64,000 bases of DNA from Zerene cesonia (taxonomy: Eukaryota; Arthropoda; Insecta; Lepidoptera; Pieridae). The stretch spans positions 186,001-250,000 of the forward strand of contig NC_052127.1 in the NCBI RefSeq assembly GCF_012273895.1, given 5' to 3'. A program made the translations under genes and the position numbers. Positions within the stretch are counted from its first letter, which is position 1, and every line of letters starts with the position of its first letter. The notes beneath the pieces were generated by a model. That model had not been told where the DNA came from, made no database searches, and saw only the letters and a list, made by a program, of their open reading frames with translations. This document shows positions 10,509 through 21,030 of the stretch, piece by piece.

Positions 10509-10606
10509 AAGTAAAAAATATGCAAATATTCATAAAATGCATTATTGAGTAGTTTCAATATAATCCATGATTATATAAAGTTTAATATTCTTCGGAAATA
10601 TATATG

Positions 10607-10795
10607 TACTATCTGTACCCGGCGCGCGTTGCTCGCCAACAACTACAATAAATATAAGAAGCCACCTGGTGGCGAGTAGCACCAATGAGCATATTATGCA
10701 AACCTTTTCCATAGAAAAATAATCATATGTACCAATTTTCATAATAATCCGTCCAGTAGTTTTTGAGTTCATCGATGGCAAACAAACATTGATTA
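10607..10795 (-). mobile_element. Helitron-like element, other subfamily
   Basis: Plus strand ACCCGGCGCGCGTTGCTCGCC (terminal hairpin region), TCCGTCCAGTAGTTTTTGAG, AACAAACATTGATTATTATC. CTAG has decayed to CTAT. Confidence 0.45.
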
Positions 10796-10799
10796 TTAT

Positions 10800-11982
10800 C
10801 TATGTGTATGGATTATTCTTAAAATCGCCCGAAAATGTGTGAAATAAATTGAATTAGGGCGTACTTCCTGGGCACTCTACACATTCTTCATATAGCAAAT
10901 GACAGTATATATTATAGCTTGTATTTGATTAGTCTGTTTAGTTGACTTTAATCCACTGCATGAGCCGAGAGAGCGAAGCGAGCGTGCCGCTGCCGTGGCG
11001 TCCCGTGCCCGCCAAGGCCACAATCGTCTTTAGGACATTTCTCTTTCTAAAAGAAGCAAGATTAGTGTGAAAGTATACCAATGCCCTGCCAATTCAGGGT
11101 GCTTCTTGAAAATAATCTTCACGAATCTTTAAAAAATGAGTTTTAATTAATTTAATTCATCGGAACCTCTAGTTCTATATATTTCCTGACAAAGTTTTAA
11201 TTTAAGTAGACATATACAATTCCTAAGAAATAGATACATTTCCCATTTAAAGCAATATTGCTATTATAAAAGTGCTTTAAAGACACACGATCAAATCCAC
11301 GCTGTTTGCCAGTGTGACACCAGGGCCTCCTAAATCTAGAATTCATATCTAGTATTTAGCACACCTAACGTTAGGCAACCGCCATTAGCGAGTAACAAAT
11401 GGGCCGCAGTGCGTACACAGTTCACACAAACGCGCATCATTCGTACCTGTCGGTATTTGAGCGATGTAGGCGATTATAGGGTACCTAGGTGTAAATGTGA
11501 ACACTTAATTCTGTTTCAAGTTGAGATTTGGTTATATGTTCGATTAAGAAGTTTGAATTTGTGTTTGGTTTTGTGCTCATCGACACGACAATGTAAATAA
11601 CCATCTTTATCAAGCTCTGAACGTAAAAACGACAAAGAATCCATTGTCCATGCATTGTGAAATATTGACATATTGAAGCGTCCGCCAGAACCAATTTATC
11701 ATAAAACCGTCAAATTAGTCGTAAAAAATGATTTTATCCGATATACGCAATTCTTCTATTGAACCGGTGATATATGAGTTTCCCGCCATTGCGCTTGATT
11801 TATCATCTGCGACATTATCTCGGGTGCTGAATAATTGCTTTCAATTTTATACTGAAATATGCTGATGAAAGGGATGGGAGATATGGTTTGATGCGTGCGG
11901 GAAGGAGAAGCGGTATATTATCAGATTACAGAGCAGCAAACGGCAAGCTGGTTTAGCGAGTATCAATGTTTTATAATAAATG
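10800..11982. other. unassigned DNA with a CpG-rich patch
   Basis: A GC-rich patch at about 10965-11025 (GAGCGAAGCGAGCGTGCCGC, GCCCGCCAAGGCC) stands out. AAGAAGCA (11053) and TGCTTCTT (11100) are inverted and enclose CCCTGCCAATTCAGGG. No coding exon can be supported; frames at 11409-11600 (+) and 11485-11694 (-) look like chance. Confidence 0.35.
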
Positions 11983-12165
11983 CTAGCTATTTAGCTATCC
12001 GCTCGTGCCTTCGTCCCCGTGTCTACTGGATATTCCCACGGGAATGAGATGTTTCACCGTTGTAAAAAGCAGCCTATGTCATCCCAACCTCCTTACTCGG
12101 AAAAATGCGACGTGATTGAAAGGCGAACAAACACACTTTCGCATTTCTAATATTATTATTGATAA
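11983..12165 (-). mobile_element. degenerate Helitron-like element
   Basis: Plus strand CTATCCGCTCGTGCCTTCGTCC (hairpin end), TTCCCACGGGAATGAGATG, CACTTTCGCATTTCTAATATT. Confidence 0.5.
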
Positions 12166-12184
12166 GGTTAGATATAATTTGAAA

Positions 12185-12380
12185 TCCTATCGTACTATAC
12201 ATAATACTGTAAATGCTAAAGTTTGTAAGAATATGTGTGTGTTTGTTACTCTTTCACGCAGAAACTACTGAACCGATTGCAATGAAATTTCGACAGCTGG
12301 AATAACATATAGGCAACTTTTTATCCCGATATTCCTACAGGCTACGGATTTACGCGGATGAAACCGCGAGGCGCAGCTAA
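12185..12380 (+). mobile_element. Helitron-like element, family A
   Basis: Begins TCCTATCGTACTATACATA and ends CGCAGCTAA, so the terminal CTRR is CTAA. It lacks the GGTACGTA block in the middle. Confidence 0.7.
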
Positions 12381-12433
12381 TATCTATACAGTTATCAACA
12401 TATGCTTTGCATGTATTGAGCAGCTTTCTGCTT

Positions 12434-12645
12434 TATGTGGGAGTCGAGCACGCTTCGGCACGAATTGGGTCAGCTCGCACCAAGTACCACACCCCCACAG
12501 AAGACCGGCGTGAAATAATAGCATGTTACTGTTTCGTACAGTGAGTGGGGAGCCAGAGCCCCTTTTTTTCTCACGCTTCTCAGTCCATTCCTTCGTTCCA
12601 GATACCTTTACCCTTAATAAAAAGCGTACAGCGCATTCACACAGA
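12434..12645 (+). repeat. family K repeat, 3'-truncated
   Basis: The 5' end ATGTGGGAGTCGAGCACGC is intact. The GATCGCTTACCATCAGG end and A-tail are absent. Confidence 0.75.
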
Positions 12646-12939
12646 CACATTCTCTGTGAATTTTCATAAGCAGGAAGAATAAATCAAATCAAATCAAATA
12701 ACTCTCATTACTAACTTCAGCTCACGGAATCTTATATGAACAACCGGTTATCATAACATAAAAAAAAACATAAATATTGCAGTTAAATGACTAGGTATTA
12801 TGACTCGTGCGAGGCGAAGCGGTATACAAGGACAGACTGATGAATGTATTTGAAAAGGTGAAGCCCCGAGTAGATTTATTACATCTAATCAATTATATAT
12901 TCAAGTATTCGTTGCAGTTCGTTTAAATTTACTTTCTCC

Positions 12940-13060
12940 TTGGTACAGTGGTTAACGAGTGAGCATAGAAGCGAGGGATCATGTTCGATTCCCGCTGGGG
13001 ATGCACAAAAAATGTCCCGGTCTGACAGGACACAAAAATTCAAATTCAAATTTGATGTAT
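12940..13060 (+). repeat. tRNA-derived SINE, second type
   Basis: An A-box-like TGGTACAGTGG and a B-box-like TGTTCGATTCC, followed by GGGGATGCACAAAAAATGTCCC and a (AATTC/AAATT)n end. This head differs from the SINEs at 14.5 and 24.7 kb. Confidence 0.65.
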
Positions 13061-13110
13061 TGCCGAACACAAATTACATATGGATCTTATATAATAAGTA
13101 CAGCGTGCAT

Positions 13111-13764
13111 CAGTTATGCTGATAAGCAATCAATACAAAATTATGTCAATTTCCAAGTTCGTTAAATATTTATACACAAATAAACTTATAATTTAACCCA
13201 ATAACACCACATGTTCACAATTAACTGAATCAATATAATTAAAAATGTCGAAAAAAAGGATATTAAGGAAAATATCAATCATTTAATGTCACAATTACTG
13301 TTTATAAGCAAAAAACCCATCTGAATCGTAAAAACAATGGTTTAGTGACCAATTCTTAAATTCATAAATAAATATTGTTTAAACTCTTAGCGTCATTGGA
13401 AGTTTGTTATATATTTTTAGCAGGAAATTCTTCATCTTATAATTCTATTTCCTAATAATTTTGCAAAAATTACATAAAATATTCAATTTATTGAATTTTT
13501 CGTAAACTATATTAAGACAAAATCATTGAATTCTATTATAACTTGTAAATGGGAAAAATATGTTATGACGATGGAAAATTGCTTCTAGAAGAAGTCTCAT
13601 TGAATAAGTAAATATTTAGATTTGAGTTTATTTATTACAATAACTTTCTGGAATACATAAATTTGTTATTCTGCAATCAAAGTCGCATTAATTTCACAAC
13701 TTATGAATCAAGAACGGCTATATGGATTTTAATGATTTCCAAATAGTAGTTAATAAAAAAAAAC
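13111..13764. other. unassigned AT-rich DNA
   Basis: Very AT-rich; no repeats or exons recognised. It is downstream of the Kazal gene. Confidence 0.4.
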
Positions 13765-13783
13765 ACAATTATGTCAAAATACG

Positions 13784-13789
13784 TTTAAT
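13784..13789 (-). terminator. poly(A) signal of the Kazal gene
   Basis: ATTAAA on the minus strand, 57 nt past the stop codon, with a T/G-rich TTGTGTTTTTTTTTATT starting about 20 nt further on. This is the arrangement expected for cleavage near 13765. Confidence 0.5.
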
Positions 13790-13845
13790 ATATGATGAAA
13801 AAAGCTTGTGGTCGTCATAATTATCGAATCGGTCGATCTTTTTCC

Positions 13846-15201
13846 TTAACATGTGCCGTCTCTCTGGTACGTTGCGCCTGAGCATTTCATCCTGTAAAAA
13901 ATAATATTTATATTGTGGGAGTCGAGCACGCTTCGGCACGAATTTGGTCAGCTCGCACCGGGGAAATACCACACCACCACAGAAAAGCGACGTGAAATAG
14001 TAGCATGCCAGTGTGTTTCGTACGGGGGGACTCACCGCCAACGCCGGACGACAAACCGCCGGCCGGAGGCCAATTTCCTTATCCTCACCCGTCCCAGAGC
14101 ATTCCTTCTTTCTTGCTTTCAAACATGTCAATCACAGCTCTCAGACTATCTTCGTACCAAATTTCATCAAAATTGGTTCAGTACTTTAGGTTTGAAGAAG
14201 AGACATACTAACTATATATATACTATAGAGTAACTTTCACAATTATAATATAAAGCGCATAAGCGACAGATGTTTATAAAAGAGATGGCAATATCAATAC
14301 GGCGTATGGGATTATGCTCAACAGATATTGATGCAGTTTCCACGCATGATACTCACTGGCACCGGTTTGAATAGGTCCTCCCATTGGTGCCACAGACAGG
14401 CTGGTACACCGCTGGGCATATGCAGCTCCTGGCGAGGTCCGCCGGCCAGGCGAAAAGAGACAAAAGCATCGTTATTACTGCAATATTAAAATATCAGACA
14501 ATTAATTTTTTATAACAGTGGTGGCTCAGTGATGAGGACCTCGGACTTAAAGTCGACAAGTCGGGGTTCGAGACCAGGTGAGCGGGCAGGAAATAAATTG
14601 ATTTTTCAATTTATCTGCGCATGTGTACTCAACAGATTTATTGTTGACTTAGGTAATAGGATACTTTTATCCCGATTAAATACTCGATTGGGATAAAACA
14701 GGAATCTTGATATCCGGGCGGAGCCAGGAGCAGCGTCGACTAGTGGAATAATAAACGCACAGACACAGTTTCCATAGTGAAGAAAGTTTTTAAAACTGTG
14801 TATATAAAAGACATTTAATCAATTAAAGACACTGCAGTACAAAAAACACGCAGACTTATAATATTTTAACTCTTTATTTATAGTTATACAAGCTTTTGCC
14901 CGCGGCTTCGTATGCATTAATTCGGAGTAGTTTAATAGGTATTGCTACATATATACACCTTCCTCTTGAATCACTCTATCTATTAAAAAAACCCATCAAA
15001 ATCCGTTGCGCAGTTTCAAAGATTTATCATACATAGGGACATAGGGAGAGAGAAAGCGACTATGTTTTATACTATGTAGTGATTTATGAATGAATTACCA
15101 CTGGTCGACCAGTACCTTATAGTAATTACCTAATTATCAACTTTATTATTAAATATCAACTTAATTATTTAATAAAAATACTCACAGATAAATATTTTCA
15201 T
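13846..15201 (-). CDS. secreted single-domain Kazal-type protease inhibitor
   Basis: Three coding exons on the minus strand: 15201-15186 (16 nt), 14477-14357 (121 nt) and 13891-13846 (46 nt), giving 60 codons plus TAA. Donors are T|GTGAGT and CA|GTGAGT; acceptors are TATTGCAG and TTTTTTACAG; intron phases are 1 and 2. Residues 1-21 form a signal peptide (MKIFILITMLLSLF, cleavage likely after Ala18 or Ala21). The mature part has six Cys (24, 26, 34, 45, 49, 60) spaced 1-7-10-3-10, with the Kazal signature CGTNGRTYSNRC at 34-45. Such domains block serine proteases by a canonical loop outside the cell. By the usual rule (second residue after Cys II) P1 is Ala28, suggesting an elastase- or subtilisin-like target. 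The mature size of about 39 residues resembles small insect, including silk-gland, Kazal inhibitors; that role is inference. Intron 2 holds a family K repeat; intron 1 holds a SINE and two Helitron-like pieces. Confidence 0.88.
13911..14127 (+). repeat. family K repeat, rearranged and 3'-truncated
   Basis: Lies in intron 2 of the Kazal gene, antisense to it. The GTGAGTGGGG block is replaced by GGGGGGACTCACCGCC and a GC-rich insertion GCCGGACGACAAACCGCCGG. Confidence 0.75.
14128..14206 (-). mobile_element. Helitron-like fragment
   Basis: Only the internal TACCAAATTTCATCAAAATTGG, TTCAGTACTTTAGG portion is left. Confidence 0.4.
14517..14637 (+). repeat. tRNA-derived SINE, 5' part with intact Pol III boxes
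   Basis: A-box TGGCTCAGTGA at 14522-14532 and B-box GGTTCGAGACC at 14565-14575, then the SINE body AAATTGATTTTTCAATTTATC. The 3' part is missing. It sits in intron 1 of the Kazal gene on the opposite strand. Confidence 0.8.
14655..14743 (+). mobile_element. Helitron-like element, family H, 3' end only
   Basis: TTTTATCCCGATTAAATACTC, TATCCGGGCGGAGCCAGGAG, then GTCGACTAG. The 5' half is missing. Confidence 0.55.
14889..15082 (-). mobile_element. Helitron-like element, family D
   Basis: Nearly complete. The terminal CTAG has changed to CAAG in plus orientation (CAAGCTTTTGCCCGCGGC). Confidence 0.7.
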
Positions 15202-15235
15202 GTTGACGTAGTGGTAGCGACAAGATACAAGTAAA

Positions 15236-15275
15236 TACTGAGCTAATTGTAAACACAACTTCCTTATTTATTATA
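15236..15275 (-). promoter_or_regulatory. core promoter of the Kazal gene
   Basis: Minus strand TATAATAAATAAG (15275-15263) lies about 36 to 24 bp upstream of the arthropod initiator TCAGT (15241-15237, +1 at 15239). This would leave a 38-nt 5'UTR before the ATG at 15201. Confidence 0.5.
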
Positions 15276-15437
15276 CAGATATCATAAGAGAGCATATTGT
15301 TTATATAATAGATGCAACGGGTTATCCTGTTTGCTATATCGGTTTTTATTTGACCCATTGCTGGATTGACTGCATTGCTGGGTTATTGTTGTAAATTGTA
15401 AGCTCATTGTCATAAAAAATAACGTATAAATTAGTAT

Positions 15438-15656
15438 ATTTGTGTGTTTGATTTTACGCAGGTATTATTCAATTAGAAATTAAAAACTTTTAACGGATAT
15501 TAAACGCGATTTATTGACCCCCGTGACCACGCCCGATGACCGTCTTCCCCCGTGACCACGCTCGCTGTAAAGTGTTCGAAACGTCGGGTTAATAATATAT
15601 TGAATAAATCGCGTTTAAAATCCGTTAAAAATTTTTTAATATCTAAACGTATAAAT
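15438..15656. repeat. fold-back element, family L
   Basis: Left arm AGAAATTAAAAACTTTTAACGG, AAACGCGATTTATT; right arm GTTCGAAACGTCGGGTTAAT, GAATAAATCGCGTTTAAAAT, CCGTTAAAAATTTTTTAAT, in inverted orientation. Between them is a duplicated CCCCGTGACCACGC. It is non-coding. Confidence 0.7.
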
Positions 15657-15669
15657 TGTAAATATTTCC

Positions 15670-15848
15670 TTCTCCTCGCCCTTCCCAGTCCATTCCTTCT
15701 TTCCAGTCAATCCTTTCCTTATCCCTTATCCCTTAAAAGCGGGCAGCACATTCTCAGAGGTCTGAGCCTCTGCGAATGTTCATGGGCGGTGGAAGCGCTT
15801 ACCATCACGCGACCCACCAGCTCCATTACCGACTATGACATAAAAAAA
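15670..15848 (+). repeat. family K repeat, 5'-truncated
   Basis: Starts at CTCCTCGCCCTTCCCAGTCC and ends TATGACATAAAAAAAAA; abuts the preceding fold-back element. Confidence 0.8.
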
Positions 15849-16229
15849 AATTGTGATAGTAATATAAATAAATGGCATTTTCTATCATCATTTTCAAATA
15901 TGTAAATTGTAGTCATTCTAAATATAGCGGCAATTCTTTGCATATTACAAACATTATTCTATTAGACGATTTCCAAGAGCAGTATCGAATATAAACCAGT
16001 TACAAAATGACTCAACAACGCACAGACGATCTGCGGCGTGTCTACATAACGAAACAGGAAAGATTCGAGTTTTCCTTATCCTTAAACCAGTTAAAACCCA
16101 CGCTTATGTTATTATTCTATATGTATGTTGTTATATAGATCATTGGAGAAAAAATATTATGTCGGTTTTCCTTTTAACACACATTCACACAGCTTGAACG
16201 TTAGTAGCTATTATATTAGATTAGATATA
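15849..16229. other. unassigned AT-rich DNA
   Basis: Nothing recognised. Confidence 0.4.
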
Positions 16230-16429
16230 TCCTACTGTAATATTATAAATGCGAAAGTTTGTGAGGGTGTGTGTGTTTGTTGCTCTTTCACGCAAAAACT
16301 ACTGAACCAATTGAAATGAAATTTGGTACGTACACAACTAGACAACTGGAATAACATATAGGCAACTTGTTATCCCGATATTCTTACGAGATATGGACTT
16401 ACGCGGGTGAAACCGCGGGGCGCAGCTAG
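16230..16429 (+). mobile_element. Helitron-like element, family A, full length
   Basis: TCCTACTGTAATATTATAAA to GCGCAGCTAG, flanked by A and T. Immediately downstream is another lepidopteran repeat fragment (TTATATATAAAAATCAATTG to about 16527). Confidence 0.85.
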
Positions 16430-16700
16430 TCTTATATATAAAAATCAATTGCTGTTCGTTAGTCTCGCTAAAACTCCAGAATGGCGCAGCCGATATTGAT
16501 AATTTTGGTTTCGATGTATTCATAAGAGTAAAATATTACACGTATTTTCCGATACAGCTCGATGTCTGCAGTCATACCTAGATGTAACTAAACGCCAATG
16601 TTTCAACTAGTCCTTACTATTAAATAGATAAATAAAACACGCCGTGGTTTACTAACATCTTGGCTATGATACGAATTTCGCTAATCTTGTATTATGTACA

Positions 16701-16891
16701 TCACTGCATAGTAAAAAACAAAGTCGCTTTCTCTGTCTTTATGTCCCTACGTATGCTTAAATCTTTAAAAATACGAATTTTGATGTTTTTTTAATAGAAA
16801 GAGTGATTCAAGAAAACGCTTTATATATAATATAATAAACTCTATTAAACTACACTGAATCATCGCGTGCGAAGCCGCGGGCAAAAGCTAG
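16701..16891 (+). mobile_element. Helitron-like element, family D
   Basis: TCACTGCATAGTAAAAAAC to GGGCAAAAGCTAG, both ends intact, flanked by A and T. Confidence 0.8.
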
Positions 16892-17847
16892 TTTCAAATA
16901 ACACAATATTATACGTATGTACTACATATATTATACGTATGAGCTTATAAAACGTGTCATTTTAAAAGCCCTAACCGAAGCACCCTTAAAGTCATAATTA
17001 TGACGCATCAGTTTCTCTCTTATCTTCGTTATCAACCACTTATAACTAGTAGTTCGAACTTCTAAGCTCTTAAGAAATGTCAAACGCACTGTGACGTAAT
17101 CGCGATTTAATATTAGCTTATCACACGCGGTTTCACTTGCTTTGACTAAAGGAATCATTATTTTATGGCTTATCGAAGAGGCAATGTATATTGACATTTT
17201 TATGATTAGATGCGTAGATCTCCTCAATTGTTAATTTTATAAACCTACTTCGGAAACTTACTTGTTTACTTGTTTTCTATTTATGAACTTTTTTATTTTA
17301 ACATTTATTTACAAACTCGCGTATTTTATTGAATTCCCGCTTATATGCACCACCATTATCTATACTACAATCAACTCAAAACTAAAACACCTATTCAAAC
17401 TATCTCTATATAAATTTCATATAAATCATTTCAGTGTTTAAGACGTGAAAAAGAGACACACAGAGAGAGTCTCTCTCTATATCATATTCATATATATACA
17501 TGTATAAACCGCATACAATTTAAGACGAAATTAATGTTATCATAAATATGAGCTTATTAAAATTTTCATTAAAAGCATGTGCAATTAAAGGCAACATCCA
17601 CGCAGAGCATTCCCAACGGACATTTATGAATATAATAAATACAAGGCATTACCATACAGACTCCATGCAACTGCAATGCGGAAGTAACTTTGTTATGTTC
17701 GTAATTTGATAAAATTTTCATTCAAAGAAACTCTTTATTCCAATTTAAAACAGGTATAACACAAAATAACTACCATTTACAATGAAAATCAATCTCCTCT
17801 CATATCAATTATTATGTTAACAATTAATTTAATTTATCTCCTAAAGT
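16892..17847. other. unassigned AT-rich DNA
   Basis: Contains a (GA)n/(CT)n palindrome GAGAGAGTCTCTCTC near 17465. The 98-codon minus frame at 16931-17227 shows no domain, signal or splice support. Confidence 0.35.
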
Positions 17848-17965
17848 CTGGCTGTCTGGAAGAAATCGTTATATAGCGACAAGACCGCCATTTGTTAATT
17901 TGTAATATTATTAAGTTTTTATTGTAATTTTGTATTGGAGTAATAAAAAACAAATAAAATAGAAA
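17848..17965 (+). mobile_element. non-LTR retrotransposon 3' end (probable)
   Basis: CTGGAAGAAATCGTTATATAG, GCGACAAGACCGCCATTTG, then an AT-rich tail with AATAAAAAACAAATAAAAT. The same stem-loop (CGCTATATAGCG) recurs at 19.99 kb. I associate it with lepidopteran LINE 3' ends. Confidence 0.5.
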
Positions 17966-18220
17966 GATAAATGTAGAACAAGCTGAATGTGTCCAATTTA
18001 AACCAAATTTTGGACGTTAGCTCTCAAATAAACGAAAATTACTCAACACAATATTCTAGACCATAAATTATACTTCACGGGGATTTAATTAGGTCCCATT
18101 GAGCCAAATGGGACATTAATAATGCAGCGGTTTGAAACGCTGTTAGAAGATAACTGTATCTGATGTTATTCGGTTTAATTAAATACATGATATACTAAAT
18201 ATTCATAACGCAAATAAACA

Positions 18221-18437
18221 TAGCATGTTCGCGACTTCGCCCGTGGTACATATGTACATACATATGGTACATACAGCTTATGTCTGTGAAAAGTGAAGTG
18301 AGTTAAGAAGAGAGTTGAAGTTGCAGCTTACAATGGTGAAAGAATTTTTGAAATCGGTCCAGTAGTTTTTGAGTGTATCCATTACAAACAAACAAAAATA
18401 TAAATTCTTCGTCTTTATGATATTATTATTATTGTAT
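18221..18437 (-). mobile_element. Helitron-like element, family C, with insertion
   Basis: Plus strand GTTCGCGACTTCGCCCGTGG, TTGAAATCGGTCCAGTAG, ATTACAAACAAACAAAAATA. It has extra copies of GTACATA near 18253-18272. Confidence 0.6.
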
Positions 18438-18499
18438 TAGTCTAGTGTATTTTGGCTTATAACACACAGGAAAAAAATGTTTTTGGCAGAAAACAAAAC

Positions 18500-18645
18500 T
18501 ATCTTAATACTACAATACGGAGAGCTAGTAGCTTTCAAATATAAAAAGGATCATCAAAATCGATTCAACCAGTAGAAAGCTCTAATAAACAAAAAAATAC
18601 AGTTGAATTGATAACCTGTTCCATTTTTGACATTGGTTGAAAACA
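18500..18645 (+). repeat. family N repeat
   Basis: TCATCAAAATCGATTCAACC, AACAAAAAAATACAGTTGAA, TTTTTGACATTGGTTGAAAA. Confidence 0.45.
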
Positions 18646-18856
18646 TAACAGATCATCAAGATATTATGTTTGTACTCTGTCACGCGAAAATTGCTGAAAT
18701 ATTTTTTATGAAGTTCTATGTTCGCAGAAAGATCATATACTGGTATAAAAAATGACCAAGTTACTAAGCGACGTTTCTACTTATTCAATATACAGACAAT
18801 ACAATGGACATATCTCTACTACATACCGTAAATGAAGAAAAACGTCCATATTATGT

Positions 18857-19123
18857 TTGTTATATTTTCACACCTTTTTTTTTTATAGTGGGGACATCTT
18901 GCATAGATACCCACGGCCCCCGGGGATGGAGCCGTGGGTTATGTCGGATTCTTACCGACCAAAACCCCACTGTGTTCCGTCTAGCCACTTGAGTGAAGGG
19001 GCCACGGGAGCTGGTTAAAATACGTCCGCGACCCCCTCGGCGGCTGCCTGTTGCCGGGCCAGGCGCATAATTAGAGCGGCAAAGTGGGATCACCGCTCTA
19101 CACTCTTGTTATATTTTCACACC
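18857..19123 (-). mobile_element. retroposed repeat with 18-bp target-site duplication
   Basis: Body 18875-19105 on the minus strand, ending in a 10-nt A-tail, is flanked by perfect direct repeats TTGTTATATTTTCACACC (18857-18874 and 19106-19123). The body shares CACAGTGGGGTTTTGGTCGG and CACGGGAGCTGG with a second copy at 53821-53983. Tail and duplication show target-primed insertion by a LINE machinery. Frames crossing it are incidental. Confidence 0.85.
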
Positions 19124-19321
19124 TAACCCAATAGATCAATTTTGATAAAACTAAAAAGAAAAAAGCATTAATTATCATTGCGTGCCCTTTTTGATACCAT
19201 TTCATAATAAAGTAGAAGTAATATAAAGGTACACATCTTACAGACTTGCACTCGAAAGAATTTATTTTTCAATAATTGAATTTATTTTCCTTTAATTAAT
19301 TTTGTATTTAATTAATTTTGT

Positions 19322-19657
19322 ATGTGGTAGTCGAGCACGCTTCGGCACGAATTGGGCCAGCTCGCACCGGGGAAGTACTACACCCCCACAGAAGACCGGC
19401 GTGAAATAGCACTCTGCTGTGTTTCGTTCGGTGAGTGGGGGAGCCGGAGGCCCATATCCTTTTCCTTACCCCTCCCAGACCTTTCCTTTATTCCTATCGC
19501 CAATCCTTTCGTAATCCCTTCCCAAAAAGTCGACAATCCATCTGTAGAGGCGTAAGGTCTGCAATGGACTTTATGCCTGTCCAAATGTTCATGGGCGGTG
19601 GTAGCGCTTACCATCAGGCGTCCCACCAGCTCCATTGCCGACTGTAACATAAAAAAA
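19322..19657 (+). repeat. family K repeat, full length
   Basis: The best preserved copy, from ATGTGGTAGTCGAGCACGC to GACTGTAACATAAAAAAAAA, 336 bp. Internal pairs such as AAGTCGACAATCCATCTGTAG suggest it can fold. No duplication of flanks is obvious. Confidence 0.85.
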
Positions 19658-19713
19658 AATGAATAAAAAATATTTAGTATATAATATAATCACTGTATTT
19701 TCTTTTTTCTAGG

Positions 19714-19803
19714 TAAGTCATATTGCTAATGATTCAGCGCAAACAAGAATATATTAAATACAGAAGATGAGGATAAAAAGGTACAGTGTCGAATGAAGAG
19801 ATA
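19714..19803 (+). other. possible internal or terminal exon
   Basis: A strong acceptor TTTTCTTTTTTCTAG precedes GTAAGTCATATTGC, and GTAAGTAATG follows at 19804. Only one frame stays open for 14 codons before TAA. Weak support as a coding exon; may be non-coding or chance. Confidence 0.15.
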
Positions 19804-19991
19804 GGTAAGTAATGAATGGCTTACCTTATTATAATTTCAGAACACAATAATTTCCTTCTCCGTCTACCCGACTTTCGGCATTGAATTCTCAAATCAAATT
19901 GAAATTGTTTCACTAATTATACTAAATTAACATATTACAAATATATGTTAATTATTGTTTTCATGAGCAATTTATATTTCTCTCCGTATAG

Positions 19992-20103
19992 TACGTCTGG
20001 AAGAAATCGCTATATAGCGATAAGACCGCCAATTCTTTAGATAGTACGTTTTTGTCGTCTTTTTTATATTTTTAAGAGCAATAAAGAAAGAATAAGTAAA
20101 TAA
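19992..20103 (+). mobile_element. non-LTR retrotransposon 3' end (probable)
   Basis: CTGGAAGAAATCGCTATATAG, GCGATAAGACCGCCAATTC, tail AATAAAGAAAGAATAAGTAAATAAA. Matches the copy at 17848. Confidence 0.5.
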
Positions 20104-20255
20104 ATTATTAGAGACCAGGGGCGGGTATGTTTTGCTAAACCTACATATAAACATAATCTATACACTTTCACGCATTACATAAATTCAAACCGTGCGAAGT
20201 CGGGGCGGATTATTATCATTATAGCTTCAGATACACAACTCACACACAAATACAA

Positions 20256-20538
20256 AGCCGCCCATGAACATTTGGAGAGGCATAAGGTCCATTGCAGACC
20301 TTACTCCTCTACAAATGGATTGCCGACTTTAAATTGGGAAGGGATTAAGAAAGGTTTGGCGAAAGGAATAAAGGAAAGTACTGGGAGGGGTAAGGGAAAG
20401 AACATGGGCCTCCGGCTCCCCCACTCACCGAACGAAACATACCAAAATGCTATATCACACCGGTCTTCTTAAGTGGGGGTGTGGTACTTCCCCGGTGCGA
20501 GCTTGCCCAATTCGTGCCGAAGCGTGCTCACCCACTTA
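20256..20538 (-). repeat. family K repeat, 3'-truncated
   Basis: The 5' end AGTGGGTGAGCACGC is at 20538 on the minus strand. The low end stops at CGCCCATGAACATTTGG, without the A-tail. Minus- and plus-strand frames here are repeat shadows. Confidence 0.8.
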
Positions 20539-20859
20539 CAGAAGTCCCTGCAGTGCAAACGTATATATAAATATCAATTATTATAAATGCCTCATGATAT
20601 ATGCAATCAACAACACCGTATTTAATCCCGCCGCAGTCTGGTAACGCCCCAACTTTGTTACCTGTCTCTTAACTCGGTTTTCTCAACTACAGAGGGCCCT
20701 TGTCCCTCACAATTGGGTTGAATGACCCTTCTAGTTATTTTGAGGATCCTCCTAGCTTAATTATGCTTGACAAACACTGTTTAAGAGGATATAGAGGATC
20801 CTTTTCAAGAGTACCAAGTCAGTTTGTACAATTTTAGACATAAGTGTATCGTTTACTTA
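20539..20859. other. unassigned DNA
   Basis: Nothing recognised. Confidence 0.35.
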
Positions 20860-21030
20860 TCACTACATATTATAAAACAAAGTCGCTTTCTCTGTCCCTA
20901 TGTCTCTATGTATGCTTAAATCTTTAACGCTACGCAATGGATGGGGTTTTAATAGATAGAGTTATGCAAGAGGAAGGTTTATATGTACAATAATGTCTAT
21001 TGAACTACTTCGAATTAATAGCATATAAAA
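20860..21030 (+). mobile_element. Helitron-like element, family D, 3'-truncated
   Basis: TCACTACATATTATAAAAC, CGCTACGCAATGGATGGGG, TACTTCGAATTAATAGCAT; then the hairpin/CTAG end is missing. Confidence 0.7.

Noticed and set aside
11364..11375. CCTAACGTTAGG as inverted telomere repeats
   Set aside because: Single pentamers of the insect TTAGG motif in a palindrome; no array.
13769..14131. 120-codon minus-strand frame
   Set aside because: It crosses a family K repeat and reads Kazal exon 3 in the wrong frame; the spliced frame with six Cys is far better supported.
18860..19093. 77-codon minus-strand frame
   Set aside because: Lies entirely in the retroposed repeat with target-site duplication.
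19842..19930. Exon after TTATAATTTCAG with 29 open codons
   Set aside because: Acceptor is fair but no upstream phase partner, no poly(A) signal, and the neighbourhood is repeat-rich.
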